A stretch of 64,000 bases of DNA from Deinococcus hopiensis KR-140 (GCA_943327755.2 CALPYF020000006.1:62001-126000), one strand, 5' to 3'; numbered from the stretch's first letter, positions 56,535 to 64,000 are shown. Program-made: numbers and translations. The notes: generated from the sequence alone by a model not told the origin.

Positions 56535-57707
56535 TCAGCTGCCCTGCACGAGCACGGCGCCGTTCGGGTCCACGACGCGGGCGCCCAGCACGTGACCGAC
56601 CTTCACCGCGAAGCTGTGGTTCCGGAAGCTGCCCTGATCCTGGTACTCGCGCGTCGTGGGCATCTCGGTGTACGTCAGCGGCCCGCCCGCGAAGCCTTCC
56701 AGGAAGGCCACTTCCAGCCAGTCGACCATGCGATCGAACGCCACGTAATCCTGACCGAACACGCGGCTCCACAGGCGCTCGAGGTGCAGCGTGAACGCGC
56801 CACGCAGGATGTTCGGGGTGCGGCCGCTGCGGGCGTCCTCGTACTCCTGAGTGTTCGCCAGGTTGAACGCGTCCCGGTTGGCCGTGCCGAAGATGATGTC
56901 GGTGATGTCGACGCCGTACTCCAGATCGTTGCCGTCCCCGTCCTTGAAGGTGCGGGCAGCGAACTTGGCGCGCAGTTTCTTGATGGTGTCGATGGTGGGC
57001 GCGCCAGAGCCGTCCCCGGCCACGGTGATCTTCCCGCTGCTCAGACCGTCGAGGATGGCTTTGAACACCACGATGGCTTCGGTGCGTCCGGCGCCGCGGC
57101 CCAGGCTTTCCAGGCCGCGCGTGAACACACCCACCTCGTCGTTCTGGCTCATCTCCCACGTGTAGGCCAGGGCCTTCTCGTAGTTCGCGACGCGGTACCC
57201 GCCCTCAGCCTCGCTGAAGGTGGCGTACTGGACGTCTTCCTTCTCGGGACGCAGGGCCAGTTCACCCATCTCGCTGAGGCGCAGCGTGCGGATGGTCTTG
57301 AAGTCCGGCACAGTGATCACGCGGGCGAAGGACCGCCAGTTGCTGATCGGCCCCTGGTACGCGGGCAGCAGCGTGCGCTGGCGCAGGTTGGCCAGGGCCA
57401 GCGGCAGGTCGCTGGTGGTGTGCGTGTCGGTGAGGCGCTGCGCGGCCATCAGCGGGCCGATGCTGTCGATGAACTCGTCCGCGAGCGACTCGACCTGCGC
57501 TTCGACCTGGGCGTCACTCAGCGTGGCGCGCTCAGCACGGACGGCGGTGTACGCGTCGGCCACGTTCTGCGCGCCGTGGTAGCCCTGGTAGAACGCGCGG
57601 GTGCCCGCCTCGACGATCACGGCGTCAGTGGCGGCCTGCGCGGTGCCGGTGGGAATCTCGCCTTTGGCTTCGGCGAGCTGCATTTTCAGGAGCAGGGTCT
57701 TGGACAT
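56535..57707 (-). CDS. Major capsid protein
   Basis: 390 residues. Placed by synteny after portal, protease and decoration genes, and by composition: a helical N-arm, acidic E-loop region and P/A-domain strands (VVVFKAILDGLSSGKITVAGDGSGAPTIDTIKKLRAKF, ITDIIFGTANRDAFNLAN) typical of the HK97 fold. ATG 57707 (MSKTLLLK) has AGGAGG seven bases upstream; the in-frame start at 57728 is further from it. Builds the icosahedral head. Confidence 0.78.
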   Translation of the reverse strand: MSKTLLLKMQLAEAKGEIPTGTAQAATDAVIVEAGTRAFYQGYHGAQNVADAYTAVRAERATLSDAQVEAQVESLADEFIDSIGPLMAAQRLTDTHTTSDLPLALANLRQRTLLPAYQGPISNWRSFARVITVPDFKTIRTLRLSEMGELALRPEKEDVQYATFSEAEGGYRVANYEKALAYTWEMSQNDEVGVFTRGLESLGRGAGRTEAIVVFKAILDGLSSGKITVAGDGSGAPTIDTIKKLRAKFAARTFKDGDGNDLEYGVDITDIIFGTANRDAFNLANTQEYEDARSGRTPNILRGAFTLHLERLWSRVFGQDYVAFDRMVDWLEVAFLEGFAGGPLTYTEMPTTREYQDQGSFRNHSFAVKVGHVLGARVVDPNGAVLVQGS

Positions 57708-57774
57708 GAATGGCCCTCCTTGGGGCATGGAGAAGCCCGGCGTTCAGGCCGGGCGGTGAGGGGGTGAGGGCCGG

Positions 57775-58161
57775 TCAGGCGTTGGTGAGGCCGACGGGCG
57801 TGACCTTGCCGTCCGTCCAGTCGGCCAGGGCGTACCCGATCAGGGCGTTGCCGCTGGCGACGCCGCTGTACGTGCCGTCCGCCGCGACCTTGTAGACCTT
57901 GTCGCCCGCCGAGCCAGCTCCGGCGACGGGCAGGTTCACGCTGGTGCTGATGCCGATCAGCTCGACGGTGGCCTGCCCGTCGGCGAGTCCGGGCGCGGCA
58001 GTGCCGTCCGCGACGGTGGCAGCGGTGGCGCGGTCGGTCTGCGCCCAGCCCTTGAGGCCCTTGGTGTTGATCAGGACGACGTCGCCGCTCTTCGTGCCGG
58101 CAGGGACAGGCATCGCGAGGCTGATGTTGCCTTTCGCGGTGCGGTTGAGGTTCTTCGCCAT
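57775..58161 (-). CDS. Capsid decoration protein (DUF2190-like)
   Basis: 128 residues, strand-rich, no cysteine. Pattern MAKNLNRTAKGNISLAMPVPAGTKSGDVVLIN followed by GISTSVNLPVAGAGSAGDKVYKVAADGTYSGVASGNALIGYALADW matches DUF2190 proteins, which cap or decorate phage heads. It lies between protease and capsid genes. AGGAGG precedes ATG. Confidence 0.75.
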   Translation of the reverse strand: MAKNLNRTAKGNISLAMPVPAGTKSGDVVLINTKGLKGWAQTDRATAATVADGTAAPGLADGQATVELIGISTSVNLPVAGAGSAGDKVYKVAADGTYSGVASGNALIGYALADWTDGKVTPVGLTNA

Positions 58162-58205
58162 GGTGTGCCCCTCCTATGGGGTGGTGTGGGGGTGAAGGGC
58201 CGGGG

Positions 58206-59279
58206 TTACAGGCCGAAACTGCGGCGGGCAGCGCTGAAGGTGCTGCGGCTCTTGCCGGCGGTCTTCTTGCCGTCCTGCACGGTGGTCGTGGTGTCCAGTC
58301 CGGGGTTATTCGCCTCGTCCTGCGCCGCGCCGGTCTTATCGCCACGTTCCGCAATCAGGGCGGTGACTTCCGCTTGGGCTTCCTCGTCGCTATCCATGCG
58401 CAGCGCCGCGTCGATCACGCGCTTCTCGAAGCGGGCGTCTAGGTCGATGTCCCCGGACTTGCCCAGCTTGGGCAGCTTCGCGTCCGCCAGGGCTTTCGTG
58501 GCGATGGCGCGGCGGCCGTCATCCCGGATCTTCTTCTCCAGATCCAGGCGGGCCTTCCGCTCCGTGGCCAGCTGGTCTTCCAGGCTGTTGGCCCCGGCTT
58601 CCTGCTTCCCAGCGGCGATCGCCTGGTCGTACAGCGCGGGGTACTTCGCTTTCAGTTCCGCAAGGTCTTTCACGTGATCTTCCTCCCTGACGCTGTCGGC
58701 TGCGTTCAGCTCCCCGGCGAGGTCAGCTGGTCCCATCACGGCGTCGATCGTGACGAGGCGCGCGTCGTCATTGACGACCTGAATGGTTTCCTCCGGATCC
58801 GGCCACTCCGGATCCACTTCCTTGGCCGGCAGGTACCGGGCGCTGCCACGCACGTTGGTGCTCATCCCGACCTTGACCCCGGCGTCCAGCACGGCCTGAA
58901 GGTCCCGGCCCTGCGTGGTGGCTACGACCACGCCTTCGAAGCGCAGCAGCGTGCCGTCCATCCAGAGGCGGTCGTACTTGATGCCCACGTTCTGGATGAG
59001 GCCCTTGGGGCCCTCGTACCAGGGGTCGGGGTGCTGCACCAGGCCGTACAGCTCGCCAGTCTTCAGCGCGTCCTGCGCGGCGGCGCACATGCCGGTCAGG
59101 ACGGCGAGGCTGAAGAAGCGCCGGTTCAGGTTGATGGCATCGGCAGACTTCGCGACGCCGCTGATCCGGCGGGGCTTCCCAGTGTCGGCGTCCTGCATGG
59201 GCTGCAGGTCAAAGGATTCGACGGCATCTCGGAGGATGCCGTCGGGCGTGGTGGGGCTGCGGGTGCGCTGGTCGGTCAT
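58206..59279 (-). CDS. Prohead protease fused to scaffold
   Basis: 357 residues. N-terminal protease (about 35-190): His83 in GLVQHPD and Ser140 in KVGMSTN are the expected catalytic residues, with DLQAVLDAG between; C-terminal scaffold (about 205-330): acidic and Lys-rich coiled coil (EDHVKDLAELKAKYPALYDQAIAAGKQEA, LATERKARLDLEKKI). It would shape and then cleave the procapsid. An internal start could make scaffold alone. No ribosome site is clear for the ATG at 59279. Confidence 0.8.
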   Translation of the reverse strand: MTDQRTRSPTTPDGILRDAVESFDLQPMQDADTGKPRRISGVAKSADAINLNRRFFSLAVLTGMCAAAQDALKTGELYGLVQHPDPWYEGPKGLIQNVGIKYDRLWMDGTLLRFEGVVVATTQGRDLQAVLDAGVKVGMSTNVRGSARYLPAKEVDPEWPDPEETIQVVNDDARLVTIDAVMGPADLAGELNAADSVREEDHVKDLAELKAKYPALYDQAIAAGKQEAGANSLEDQLATERKARLDLEKKIRDDGRRAIATKALADAKLPKLGKSGDIDLDARFEKRVIDAALRMDSDEEAQAEVTALIAERGDKTGAAQDEANNPGLDTTTTVQDGKKTAGKSRSTFSAARRSFGL

Positions 59280-59366
59280 GTTCGCTCCTTGTCCTGCATC
59301 AGGACTTCACCCGGTTTGAGTTCCGGGTGACGGCGGGCGGGGAAGTGATCCGGCGGGGCTTCCTGG

Positions 59367-60704
59367 TCACTGACCGGCTTTGGGGTCGGCGGTTGGCTTT
59401 TTGGCTTTCGGGTCGGGGTTCGGTCCATTCGTCTCAGCCTCCTTGGCTTCGCTGGCCAGCTTCTCTGCCTCTGCGGCGGGGTCGTAGCCCAGTTCGGCGG
59501 TCATGGTCTGACGGCTGGCCAGGCGCTCCCGGGCGACGAGGTTGATCTTGGCGATCAGGGCGGTGAGGTCCTCGTTCTGCAGGCTGGGGAAGTTGAAGGG
59601 GAACTCGACCTGCGCGGCGCTGACGCGTTTGCGGCTGCCCTTCTTAGTGGTGAAGGTGCCGTCCGGGTACCGCCGGGTGAGTTCGGTGCGGAAGGTGGCT
59701 TGCAACCAGTTCCACACGGTGCGTTGCCGACGCTGGAAGCTCTTGCGGGCGGGTTCGCCCATGCTGTCCGCCGTCGTGCGGGTCACGCCTCCACCCTCGG
59801 CGAGGTAGTGCTCCGGGAGGCCCAGCGCGACGGCGAGCAGCTGCTTGATGAGCTTCGCGTCGACCGCGGAGTCCTGCGCTTTGAGGTCGGGGATGTGGAA
59901 GTCGAACTCCTCACGTTTGCCCTCGGCGTTCTGAGCCAGGGTCAGCACGGCGCCGTTCCTGGGGACGTTCCGGAAGCGGCCCGCCTTCGCATTCAGCTCC
60001 TTCTCGTCCTTCGCGAAGGCGTAGTACACCGCGTTGATCCGGGAGGCCAGCTCGTGCACCTTCGTGCGGGCGTTGATGAAGTTCAGGTACGCCAGGGCCG
60101 GCCCCAGCGCGCGGCCCACGGCGGGCCAGCCACGCACGTCGTTCAGAAGGCTGTCGTGGGCGGACCAGACGTACTCACCCTGGCGGATGGTGCGCTTCCC
60201 GGCGATACCGATGCTCTCGACGACGTCGGGCAGGCCCGGCGCGGTCGTGAACTTCAGCTGCCCCTCGATCACGCCGTATTGCCCGATCCGGGCAGCCTGG
60301 TCACGCCGGGTGAACCGCTTCGGGTCCGGCCAGATGGTCAGGTTCTCGCCCAGCAGGAGGTGTTCGGTGAACCACCGTTCGATCAGGGTGTCGAAGCTGT
60401 TGGCGGCCCAGAATTCCTCCATGACGGCCTGCACGGTCTTGTCCGGGTGATCCCCGTACGTGACGGAGGTACCCAGCACGAAGCTCTTGATGACTTCGAC
60501 AGCGCCGTACAGGAGGGGGTTGAGGTACCACGCCACGACGGCCGCACGCTGCGTGTCGGCCCGGGAGAGGGCGCCCAGCAGGCGCACCTGCTGCGGGAGG
60601 GTGACTGGACCGCCGATGCCGCCCGTGAGTTGCCAGCCGCCCTGCATGTCCTGCGCGTCTTCGTGGCGCGCGGTCACGGGTTGGCCGTATTGGTCGAGAA
60701 TCAC
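59367..60704 (-). CDS. Portal protein
   Basis: 445 residues. Ring at the packaging vertex. Characteristic: helical wing and stem (SRADTQRAAVVAWYLNPLLYGAVEVIKSF), the long alpha-helical core (SMGEPARKSFQRRQRTVWNWLQATFRTELTRRY), and a Lys/Glu-rich C-terminal tail of about 35 residues (EAEKLASEAKEAETNG). GTG 60704 overlaps the large terminase stop (GTGA), with AAGGAGGTG just upstream. Confidence 0.85.
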   Translation of the reverse strand: MILDQYGQPVTARHEDAQDMQGGWQLTGGIGGPVTLPQQVRLLGALSRADTQRAAVVAWYLNPLLYGAVEVIKSFVLGTSVTYGDHPDKTVQAVMEEFWAANSFDTLIERWFTEHLLLGENLTIWPDPKRFTRRDQAARIGQYGVIEGQLKFTTAPGLPDVVESIGIAGKRTIRQGEYVWSAHDSLLNDVRGWPAVGRALGPALAYLNFINARTKVHELASRINAVYYAFAKDEKELNAKAGRFRNVPRNGAVLTLAQNAEGKREEFDFHIPDLKAQDSAVDAKLIKQLLAVALGLPEHYLAEGGGVTRTTADSMGEPARKSFQRRQRTVWNWLQATFRTELTRRYPDGTFTTKKGSRKRVSAAQVEFPFNFPSLQNEDLTALIAKINLVARERLASRQTMTAELGYDPAAEAEKLASEAKEAETNGPNPDPKAKKPTADPKAGQ

Positions 60705-62065
60705 CAGTCACCTCCTTGGTAGGTGTCGTCCTGCTCATACCCGGCGATGCCGGAGGGGGGAAGATCAGGCGCGGCCTCTTCCATAAACGCCTGCACGACC
60801 GCGTCACCCTTGTTGGTGCTGCGGCCGATGCGTTTCTTGATGTCCTTCTTCGCCTCGATCAGGATCTTCCCGCCTCGCGGTTCCCAGCCGACGCTGATGA
60901 GGTCCTGCGCCATCTGCTCGTCTGGCGGGAGGGCCAGACCGAGTCCAGTGATGGGGTCGAGCGCCTCGCGGAACTTCCAGTACGCCTCGGCGCGCAGGTT
61001 CGCGAAGCCGTAGTTGCCGGTGCTGTCCATGGCGTCACTGCCGGCGCCGAAGTTGATCGGGACGGTCCGGTCGTGCACCTGCTTCGTGAAGTCGAAGGGA
61101 CTGGTACCGACGCCGACGATGTCCACGTTCACCAGGGTCTGCGGCCCGATCTCGGGCAGGATCAGGTCCCGCACGCTCGGGCCGTCCGGCGTGAGGGTCC
61201 CGGCGAACTCCTTGACCGGGCCGAAGTACACGCCCCAGCGGGGGGCGAGCACCGTGGTGTCCTGTCCGCCGCGGGCCACGTCCGCGCCCAGCGCGTCTGG
61301 CGGCCGCTGCGGTTGCTGCATGGCTTCCCAGCGCTGCTGGGCGAGGCGCACCCACGCTTCCGGAATGACGCGCAGGCCGCCACCCTGGATGTTCACGAAC
61401 TTGCCGTAGATCTCTTGGTTGACGAGGTTCTCGCCACCCAGGGTGCGCATCTCCTCGATCAACCCGGCCAGTGCCTCACGCCGCAGCCAGGGACTGTCAT
61501 GGCTGGTGAACGTCCACGTGTGGTACCCGGGCAGATTCTGCGTGGCCCGCTGGTGCAGGTCGTAGAACAGGTTCGTGGTGCCCTTGGGTACACCGAACGC
61601 GTACAGCTCGCTCTCCTCGAAGTCCAGCAGCATGGGCAGCACGCTGTTCTGGTACAGGTACCGGCCGTTCTCCCCTTCCAGGATGATTCCGGCTTCGTTC
61701 AGAAGCACCTTGTGGTATCCGAAGCCCTCCCAGTTCTCCGGGTTGTCCGCCGATCGGAAGTCGATGAACCCGCCCGTTTCGAAACGGAGGGTCTTCTCGA
61801 CAACGTTCCACGTGTGGGGGATCTTCTGCTTCTGCAGCAGCGGCAGCGCGTACCGCTCCACGTACTTGCGGATGTTCACGCTGATCGTGTCGCCCCAGAG
61901 CACGGCCAGGCCTTCCAGGGCCCACTCGCACGCGGCCTGCATGCCACCCCGGGTGAAGCCCACGCGGCGGCCCTTGGGATAGATGAAGTACTTGCCGGGC
62001 GGGTGATCGAAAAACGCCGCGTTCTGCGCGGCGCTATACGTCAGATCCAAGTGGATGCCGGTCAC
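60701..62065 (-). CDS. Terminase large subunit
   Basis: 454-residue packaging motor. The Walker A is deviant: KGRRVGFTR with the lysine (Lys31) at the start of the loop, as in lambda gpA (KSARVGYSK), instead of the usual GKT. Walker B-like LNEAGIILEGE follows, then the nuclease half with conserved acids (GADVARGGQDTTVLA, VDIVGVGTSP, KGDAVVQAFMEEA). GTG start overlaps the small subunit stop. Confidence 0.85.
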   Translation of the reverse strand: MTGIHLDLTYSAAQNAAFFDHPPGKYFIYPKGRRVGFTRGGMQAACEWALEGLAVLWGDTISVNIRKYVERYALPLLQKQKIPHTWNVVEKTLRFETGGFIDFRSADNPENWEGFGYHKVLLNEAGIILEGENGRYLYQNSVLPMLLDFEESELYAFGVPKGTTNLFYDLHQRATQNLPGYHTWTFTSHDSPWLRREALAGLIEEMRTLGGENLVNQEIYGKFVNIQGGGLRVIPEAWVRLAQQRWEAMQQPQRPPDALGADVARGGQDTTVLAPRWGVYFGPVKEFAGTLTPDGPSVRDLILPEIGPQTLVNVDIVGVGTSPFDFTKQVHDRTVPINFGAGSDAMDSTGNYGFANLRAEAYWKFREALDPITGLGLALPPDEQMAQDLISVGWEPRGGKILIEAKKDIKKRIGRSTNKGDAVVQAFMEEAAPDLPPSGIAGYEQDDTYQGGDW

Positions 62066-62787
62066 GAGGTGCCGCCCACGATCCGGCGGGTGATCTGCAC
62101 CTGCACAGGCCCGCCACCCTCACCGCTGATCTGCACCTTGTCCGTGAACATGTTGTGCAGCTTGCCCAGCAGTTCCAGGGACTTGGCGGGGTCCTTGATG
62201 CGGTACTCGATGCTGCCGTCCTTGTTCTTCTTCAGGACGGCCATGCCGCTGATCGCCCCGGCGGCCTTGGCGGCGGCCCAGTCGATCTCGACGTCCTGGC
62301 TGATCGTGGCGACGCGCACCAGCATCTCACCGTCACCGGTGCGGCTGATCTGATCCTCGCCGAAGTGGCCGCACAGGTCGTACAGGTCCAGGTCGTCCAC
62401 ATGGCAGCCCTTGCGCTTGGCCAGCTCGCGCACCGGCTCGTGCTCCCGGGCGGGCACCCAGAAGGTCCGCTCGGTGGGTGCGACGGTCACGAAGGCGTCC
62501 ATGTCCACGACGCTGCGGGCCTCCATGGTCAGGCGGGCGGCGACCTCGCTGCGGCTCATGACGTCGTCCTGTTCCTCGAGGCGCGCGGCGATGTACGCCT
62601 TCACGCCCGGGTGGCGCAGCAGGTCCCACCCGGTCCGGTGATCGCCGTACCCAGCCTCGCGGGCGGCAGCACTGGCGTTGAGCCTGCAGCGGCCCAGGTA
62701 CAGGTCCGCGAACTTCCGTTGCTTCCCGGTGAGGGCCGCGCCCAGCTCCTCAGCGGTGGGTTGTGTCTTGGCGTCAGGTTGGGTCAC
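62062..62787 (-). CDS. Terminase small subunit
   Basis: 241 residues, DNA-recognition half of the packaging enzyme. N-terminal HTH of the terminase_2 type (LTGKQRKFADLYLGRCRLNASAAAREAGYGDHRTGWDLLRHPGVKAYI) followed by a helical multimerisation region and a Gly-rich C-terminus. Uses GTG 62787 with GGAGGTG seven bases upstream. cos or pac site would be expected just upstream; none could be identified. Confidence 0.85.
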   Translation of the reverse strand: MTQPDAKTQPTAEELGAALTGKQRKFADLYLGRCRLNASAAAREAGYGDHRTGWDLLRHPGVKAYIAARLEEQDDVMSRSEVAARLTMEARSVVDMDAFVTVAPTERTFWVPAREHEPVRELAKRKGCHVDDLDLYDLCGHFGEDQISRTGDGEMLVRVATISQDVEIDWAAAKAAGAISGMAVLKKNKDGSIEYRIKDPAKSLELLGKLHNMFTDKVQISGEGGGPVQVQITRRIVGGTS

Positions 62788-62806
62788 GGTGTCACCTCCA
62801 GAGGGG

Positions 62807-62812
62807 TACGGT
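62807..62812 (+). promoter_or_regulatory. -10 TACGGT of the small plus-strand membrane gene
   Basis: TACGGT, six bases, GTG 62819; opposite in direction to the late operon. Confidence 0.5.
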
Positions 62813-62818
62813 GGGCGA

Positions 62819-63151
62819 GTGGCGATTCTTCAGCGGTTGATCTTGGTGGTAGGCGTCCTTGCAGCGCTGGCCGTGACGTTCATCTGGCCGCCGAAAGTGG
62901 TGTACGGATCAGGCGGCGGCAGGTTCTCAACGGCAGCTTGTGTGCTCGGAAACGGCGAGATGGACACGGAGTGCTTGAACCTTGCCACCATCGATGGCGG
63001 CGTACTGGCCACCAGGTTGGGCGTGATTGTGCTGGCCACTCTCGCGTTGGCTTACGCGTCTCGCCCTACCGTCGCCTCCAGATCTGCGAGAGAAGCGAGT
63101 CCAGAGTCAGCTCAGGTTCGGCGCACCACAGACGAGTCAGCTCCTCAGTGA
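62819..63151 (+). CDS. Small membrane protein on the opposite strand
   Basis: 110 residues: two membrane helices (LILVVGVLAALAVTFIW and VLATRLGVIVLATLALAYA) around a loop with two Cys, then a polar C-terminal tail. The only plus-strand gene in the prophage part seen here. Start fixed by the leaderless promoter. Its 3' end overlaps the 56-codon minus-strand ORF by 86 bases. Might be a superinfection or lysogeny-expressed membrane protein; no family recognised. Confidence 0.55.
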   Translation: MAILQRLILVVGVLAALAVTFIWPPKVVYGSGGGRFSTAACVLGNGEMDTECLNLATIDGGVLATRLGVIVLATLALAYASRPTVASRSAREASPESAQVRRTTDESAPQ

Positions 63152-63236
63152 CCGCTCTGGCCCAGGGTTTCAGATGGCCGCGCCAGTCGTAGGCACTCGC
63201 CCGCGGCTGTCGCTTGGTGAGGTGACGGGGGTCCAT
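63066..63236 (-). CDS. Small phage ORF of 56 residues upstream of the small terminase
   Basis: Reads MDPRHLTKRQPRASAYDWRG and continues to IWRRR, with balanced composition and helical content (WARAVTEELTRLWCAEPELTLDSLLSQIW). It starts one base after the stop of the 35-codon ORF (TGA C ATG), so translation is probably coupled. Antisense to the end of the plus-strand membrane gene. Too short for usual annotation; no family recognised. Confidence 0.45.
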   Translation of the reverse strand: MDPRHLTKRQPRASAYDWRGHLKPWARAVTEELTRLWCAEPELTLDSLLSQIWRRR

Positions 63237-63237
63237 G

Positions 63238-63345
63238 TCACGCCCGGCGCCTGAGGTGACTGAACCGCCTACCCGTGCGGCCCCCGTTGCAGCGCGTGCC
63301 GTTGATGGTGCGCCAGTAGGCTTTCTTGACCTTCACCTTGACCAT
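63238..63345 (-). CDS. Small basic phage ORF of 35 residues
   Basis: Begins MVKVKVKKAYWRTINGTRC and ends HLRRRA; strongly basic (about 13 Lys/Arg). AGGAG lies six bases before ATG 63345, the best ribosome site in this part. Followed one base later by the 56-codon ORF. Small basic proteins at this place in phage genomes may bind DNA; function unknown. Confidence 0.5.
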   Translation of the reverse strand: MVKVKVKKAYWRTINGTRCNGGRTGRRFSHLRRRA

Positions 63346-63404
63346 GCGGGGCTCCTGACTGCTTGAAGAACGACAGCAACGTGTCGCCGTTGAATGTGGG
63401 CATG

Positions 63405-63429
63405 AAAAAGCCCCGCGCTGGGCGGGGCT
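63405..63429 (-). terminator. Intrinsic terminator of the right-hand lipoprotein gene
   Basis: Minus strand AGCCCCGC, loop CCAGC, GCGGGGCT, then TTTT; 17 bases after the lipoprotein stop. Confidence 0.8.
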
Positions 63430-63445
63430 TGGATTTGGTTTCGAC

Positions 63446-63835
63446 TTAGTTTGCGCGAGTCATCTTGATGGTGCCCTTGCCGTTGGCGCTGCCGTCAGTC
63501 CGCAGTGTCTTCCACGTGCCTGAGTACGTGCCATTGCTGAATTGACCCGTGAAGTAGGTAGTGGAATCCGAGCCGTCGGACACTTCGAATTTACCAGTGG
63601 TGATGTTGCCTTTCAGGTTATAGGCAGTCCGGCCAATGTTGAATTTGCCCGCAATCTCCCCAGATTCCCCTTGAACGATGTTGACAGTGCCACCGAATGC
63701 GCCTTCTTGCTCAGAGACAGCTTGATAGTTCCAAGTGCCGGTGGCGTTAAAGTTAGCCGGCACTTGAGATTGAGGCTGAGTGCAGGCGACCAGCATGGAC
63801 GAAGAGATCAGCGTGAGGAGAAGATATTTTTTCAC
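63446..63835 (-). CDS. Lipoprotein moron 3
   Basis: 129-residue lipoprotein: MKKYLLLTLISSSMLVAC with lipobox LVAC, then a small beta domain with a Gly-x-Trp repeat-like pattern (NATGTWNYQAV, GTYSGTWKTL) and alternating strands (NIVQGESGEIAGKFNIGRTAYNLKGNI) resembling a small barrel or lipocalin-like fold. GTG 63835 follows TAGGGT by seven bases; own terminator after the stop. Lower GC than its neighbours. Placed at the head of the late region, it should be expressed in the lysogen. Confidence 0.7.
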   Translation of the reverse strand: MKKYLLLTLISSSMLVACTQPQSQVPANFNATGTWNYQAVSEQEGAFGGTVNIVQGESGEIAGKFNIGRTAYNLKGNITTGKFEVSDGSDSTTYFTGQFSNGTYSGTWKTLRTDGSANGKGTIKMTRAN

Positions 63836-63842
63836 GCGTGGC

Positions 63843-63848
63843 ACCCTA
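63843..63848 (-). promoter_or_regulatory. -10 TAGGGT of lipoprotein moron 3
   Basis: TAGGGT on the minus strand, seven bases before GTG 63835; an upstream GTG at 63844 overlaps it and is rejected. Confidence 0.55.
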
Positions 63849-64000
63849 TCTTGAATGAGCTGCGACGTGTCGTCGATTTGACCAGAGTGAATTTATTAAC
63901 ACTGGAGCTGAAGTGTGGCAGGTTCCCCCCGTGCCGACCGGGGCGGGCGTGGTTTTGGAGACCTCGCTGTTCGCCGGAACGGAACCTACGCGTCCCGGCC
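63849..64000. other. Right-edge stretch without an assigned gene
   Basis: About 150 bases. Open frames exist on both strands to the edge but are too short to judge; no promoter or ribosome site recognised beyond the lipoprotein promoter. Confidence 0.4.

Larger units (their letters stand above)
37460..64000. mobile_element. Prophage, siphovirus type (left end and late region; continues past the window)
   Basis: A co-directional minus-strand block with the standard siphophage order: terminase, portal, protease, capsid, connectors, tail tube, chaperones, tape measure, tail tip, tailspike, lysis. The left boundary is placed between the HD-GYP gene (37298) and the operon terminator (37466). No attachment repeat, integrase or repressor could be identified; with the lysis end at left, the early genes should be beyond the right edge. 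GC is lower and more variable than in the chromosome. Confidence 0.88.

Noticed and set aside
62830..63039. 69-codon minus-strand ORF opposite the small membrane gene
   Set aside because: Thr/Pro/Ser-rich shadow of the membrane helices; no ribosome site.

Overview
The window reads as a chromosomal piece of a Deinococcus species carrying most of a prophage. The genus call is an inference from very high GC (roughly 70 percent by eye outside the prophage), an SLH-domain outer-membrane protein with a C-terminal barrel, the gene complement, and promoters: in about twenty genes a TAnnnT -10 hexamer ends only 6-9 bases before the start codon, the pattern of leaderless mRNAs known to be common in Deinococcus. 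No rRNA, tRNA or CRISPR array was seen.

Region 1 (1-37298) is ordinary chromosome. It opens with the 3' part of clpA, then small secreted proteins, two GNAT acetyltransferases, an LCP cell-wall protein and a GH13 alpha-glucosidase with a LacI-type palindrome inside its promoter. Metabolic and housekeeping genes follow: hisZ-hisG, a MalY/PatB-type aminotransferase, a methylthioadenosine/SAH nucleosidase with an LrgA/LrgB-like pair, ruvA convergent with mnmE, a PspA homologue, a type-B carboxylesterase, a lipoprotein overlapping dxs, proA divergent from hemL, recJ with a LapA-like membrane protein, an SLH/collagen-like/barrel protein, a purine nucleoside phosphorylase, an enoyl-CoA hydratase overlapping an HD phosphohydrolase, and greA. 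The block ends with a 996-residue LOV-PAS-GAF-HD-GYP protein, probably a blue-light-controlled cyclic-di-GMP phosphodiesterase. Several intergenic gaps hold long inverted repeats built from approximately 7-base units.

Region 2 (about 37460 to beyond 64000) is a siphovirus-type prophage. Its late operon runs right to left on the minus strand: two tiny ORFs, small and large terminase, portal, protease-scaffold, decoration protein, major capsid protein, connectors, tail tube, tail-assembly chaperones with a -1 frameshift at CCCCCCT, a 2257-residue tape measure containing an M23 peptidase, distal tail proteins, a probable tailspike, then the lysis genes and a strong terminator at the left edge. 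No integrase, repressor or replication genes are present, so the early half and the right attachment site should lie past 64000.

The prophage is interrupted by self-contained cargo genes ('morons') with their own promoters and terminators: two exported proteins between the chaperones and the tape measure, a small lipoprotein at the right, and possibly a small membrane protein near the lysis genes. Three of the four are predicted to enter the cell envelope and the fourth to span a membrane, so lysogenic conversion or superinfection exclusion is the leading guess. This cargo set, the frameshift site, the LOV-HD-GYP sensor and the leaderless-promoter pattern are the points most worth a second look.
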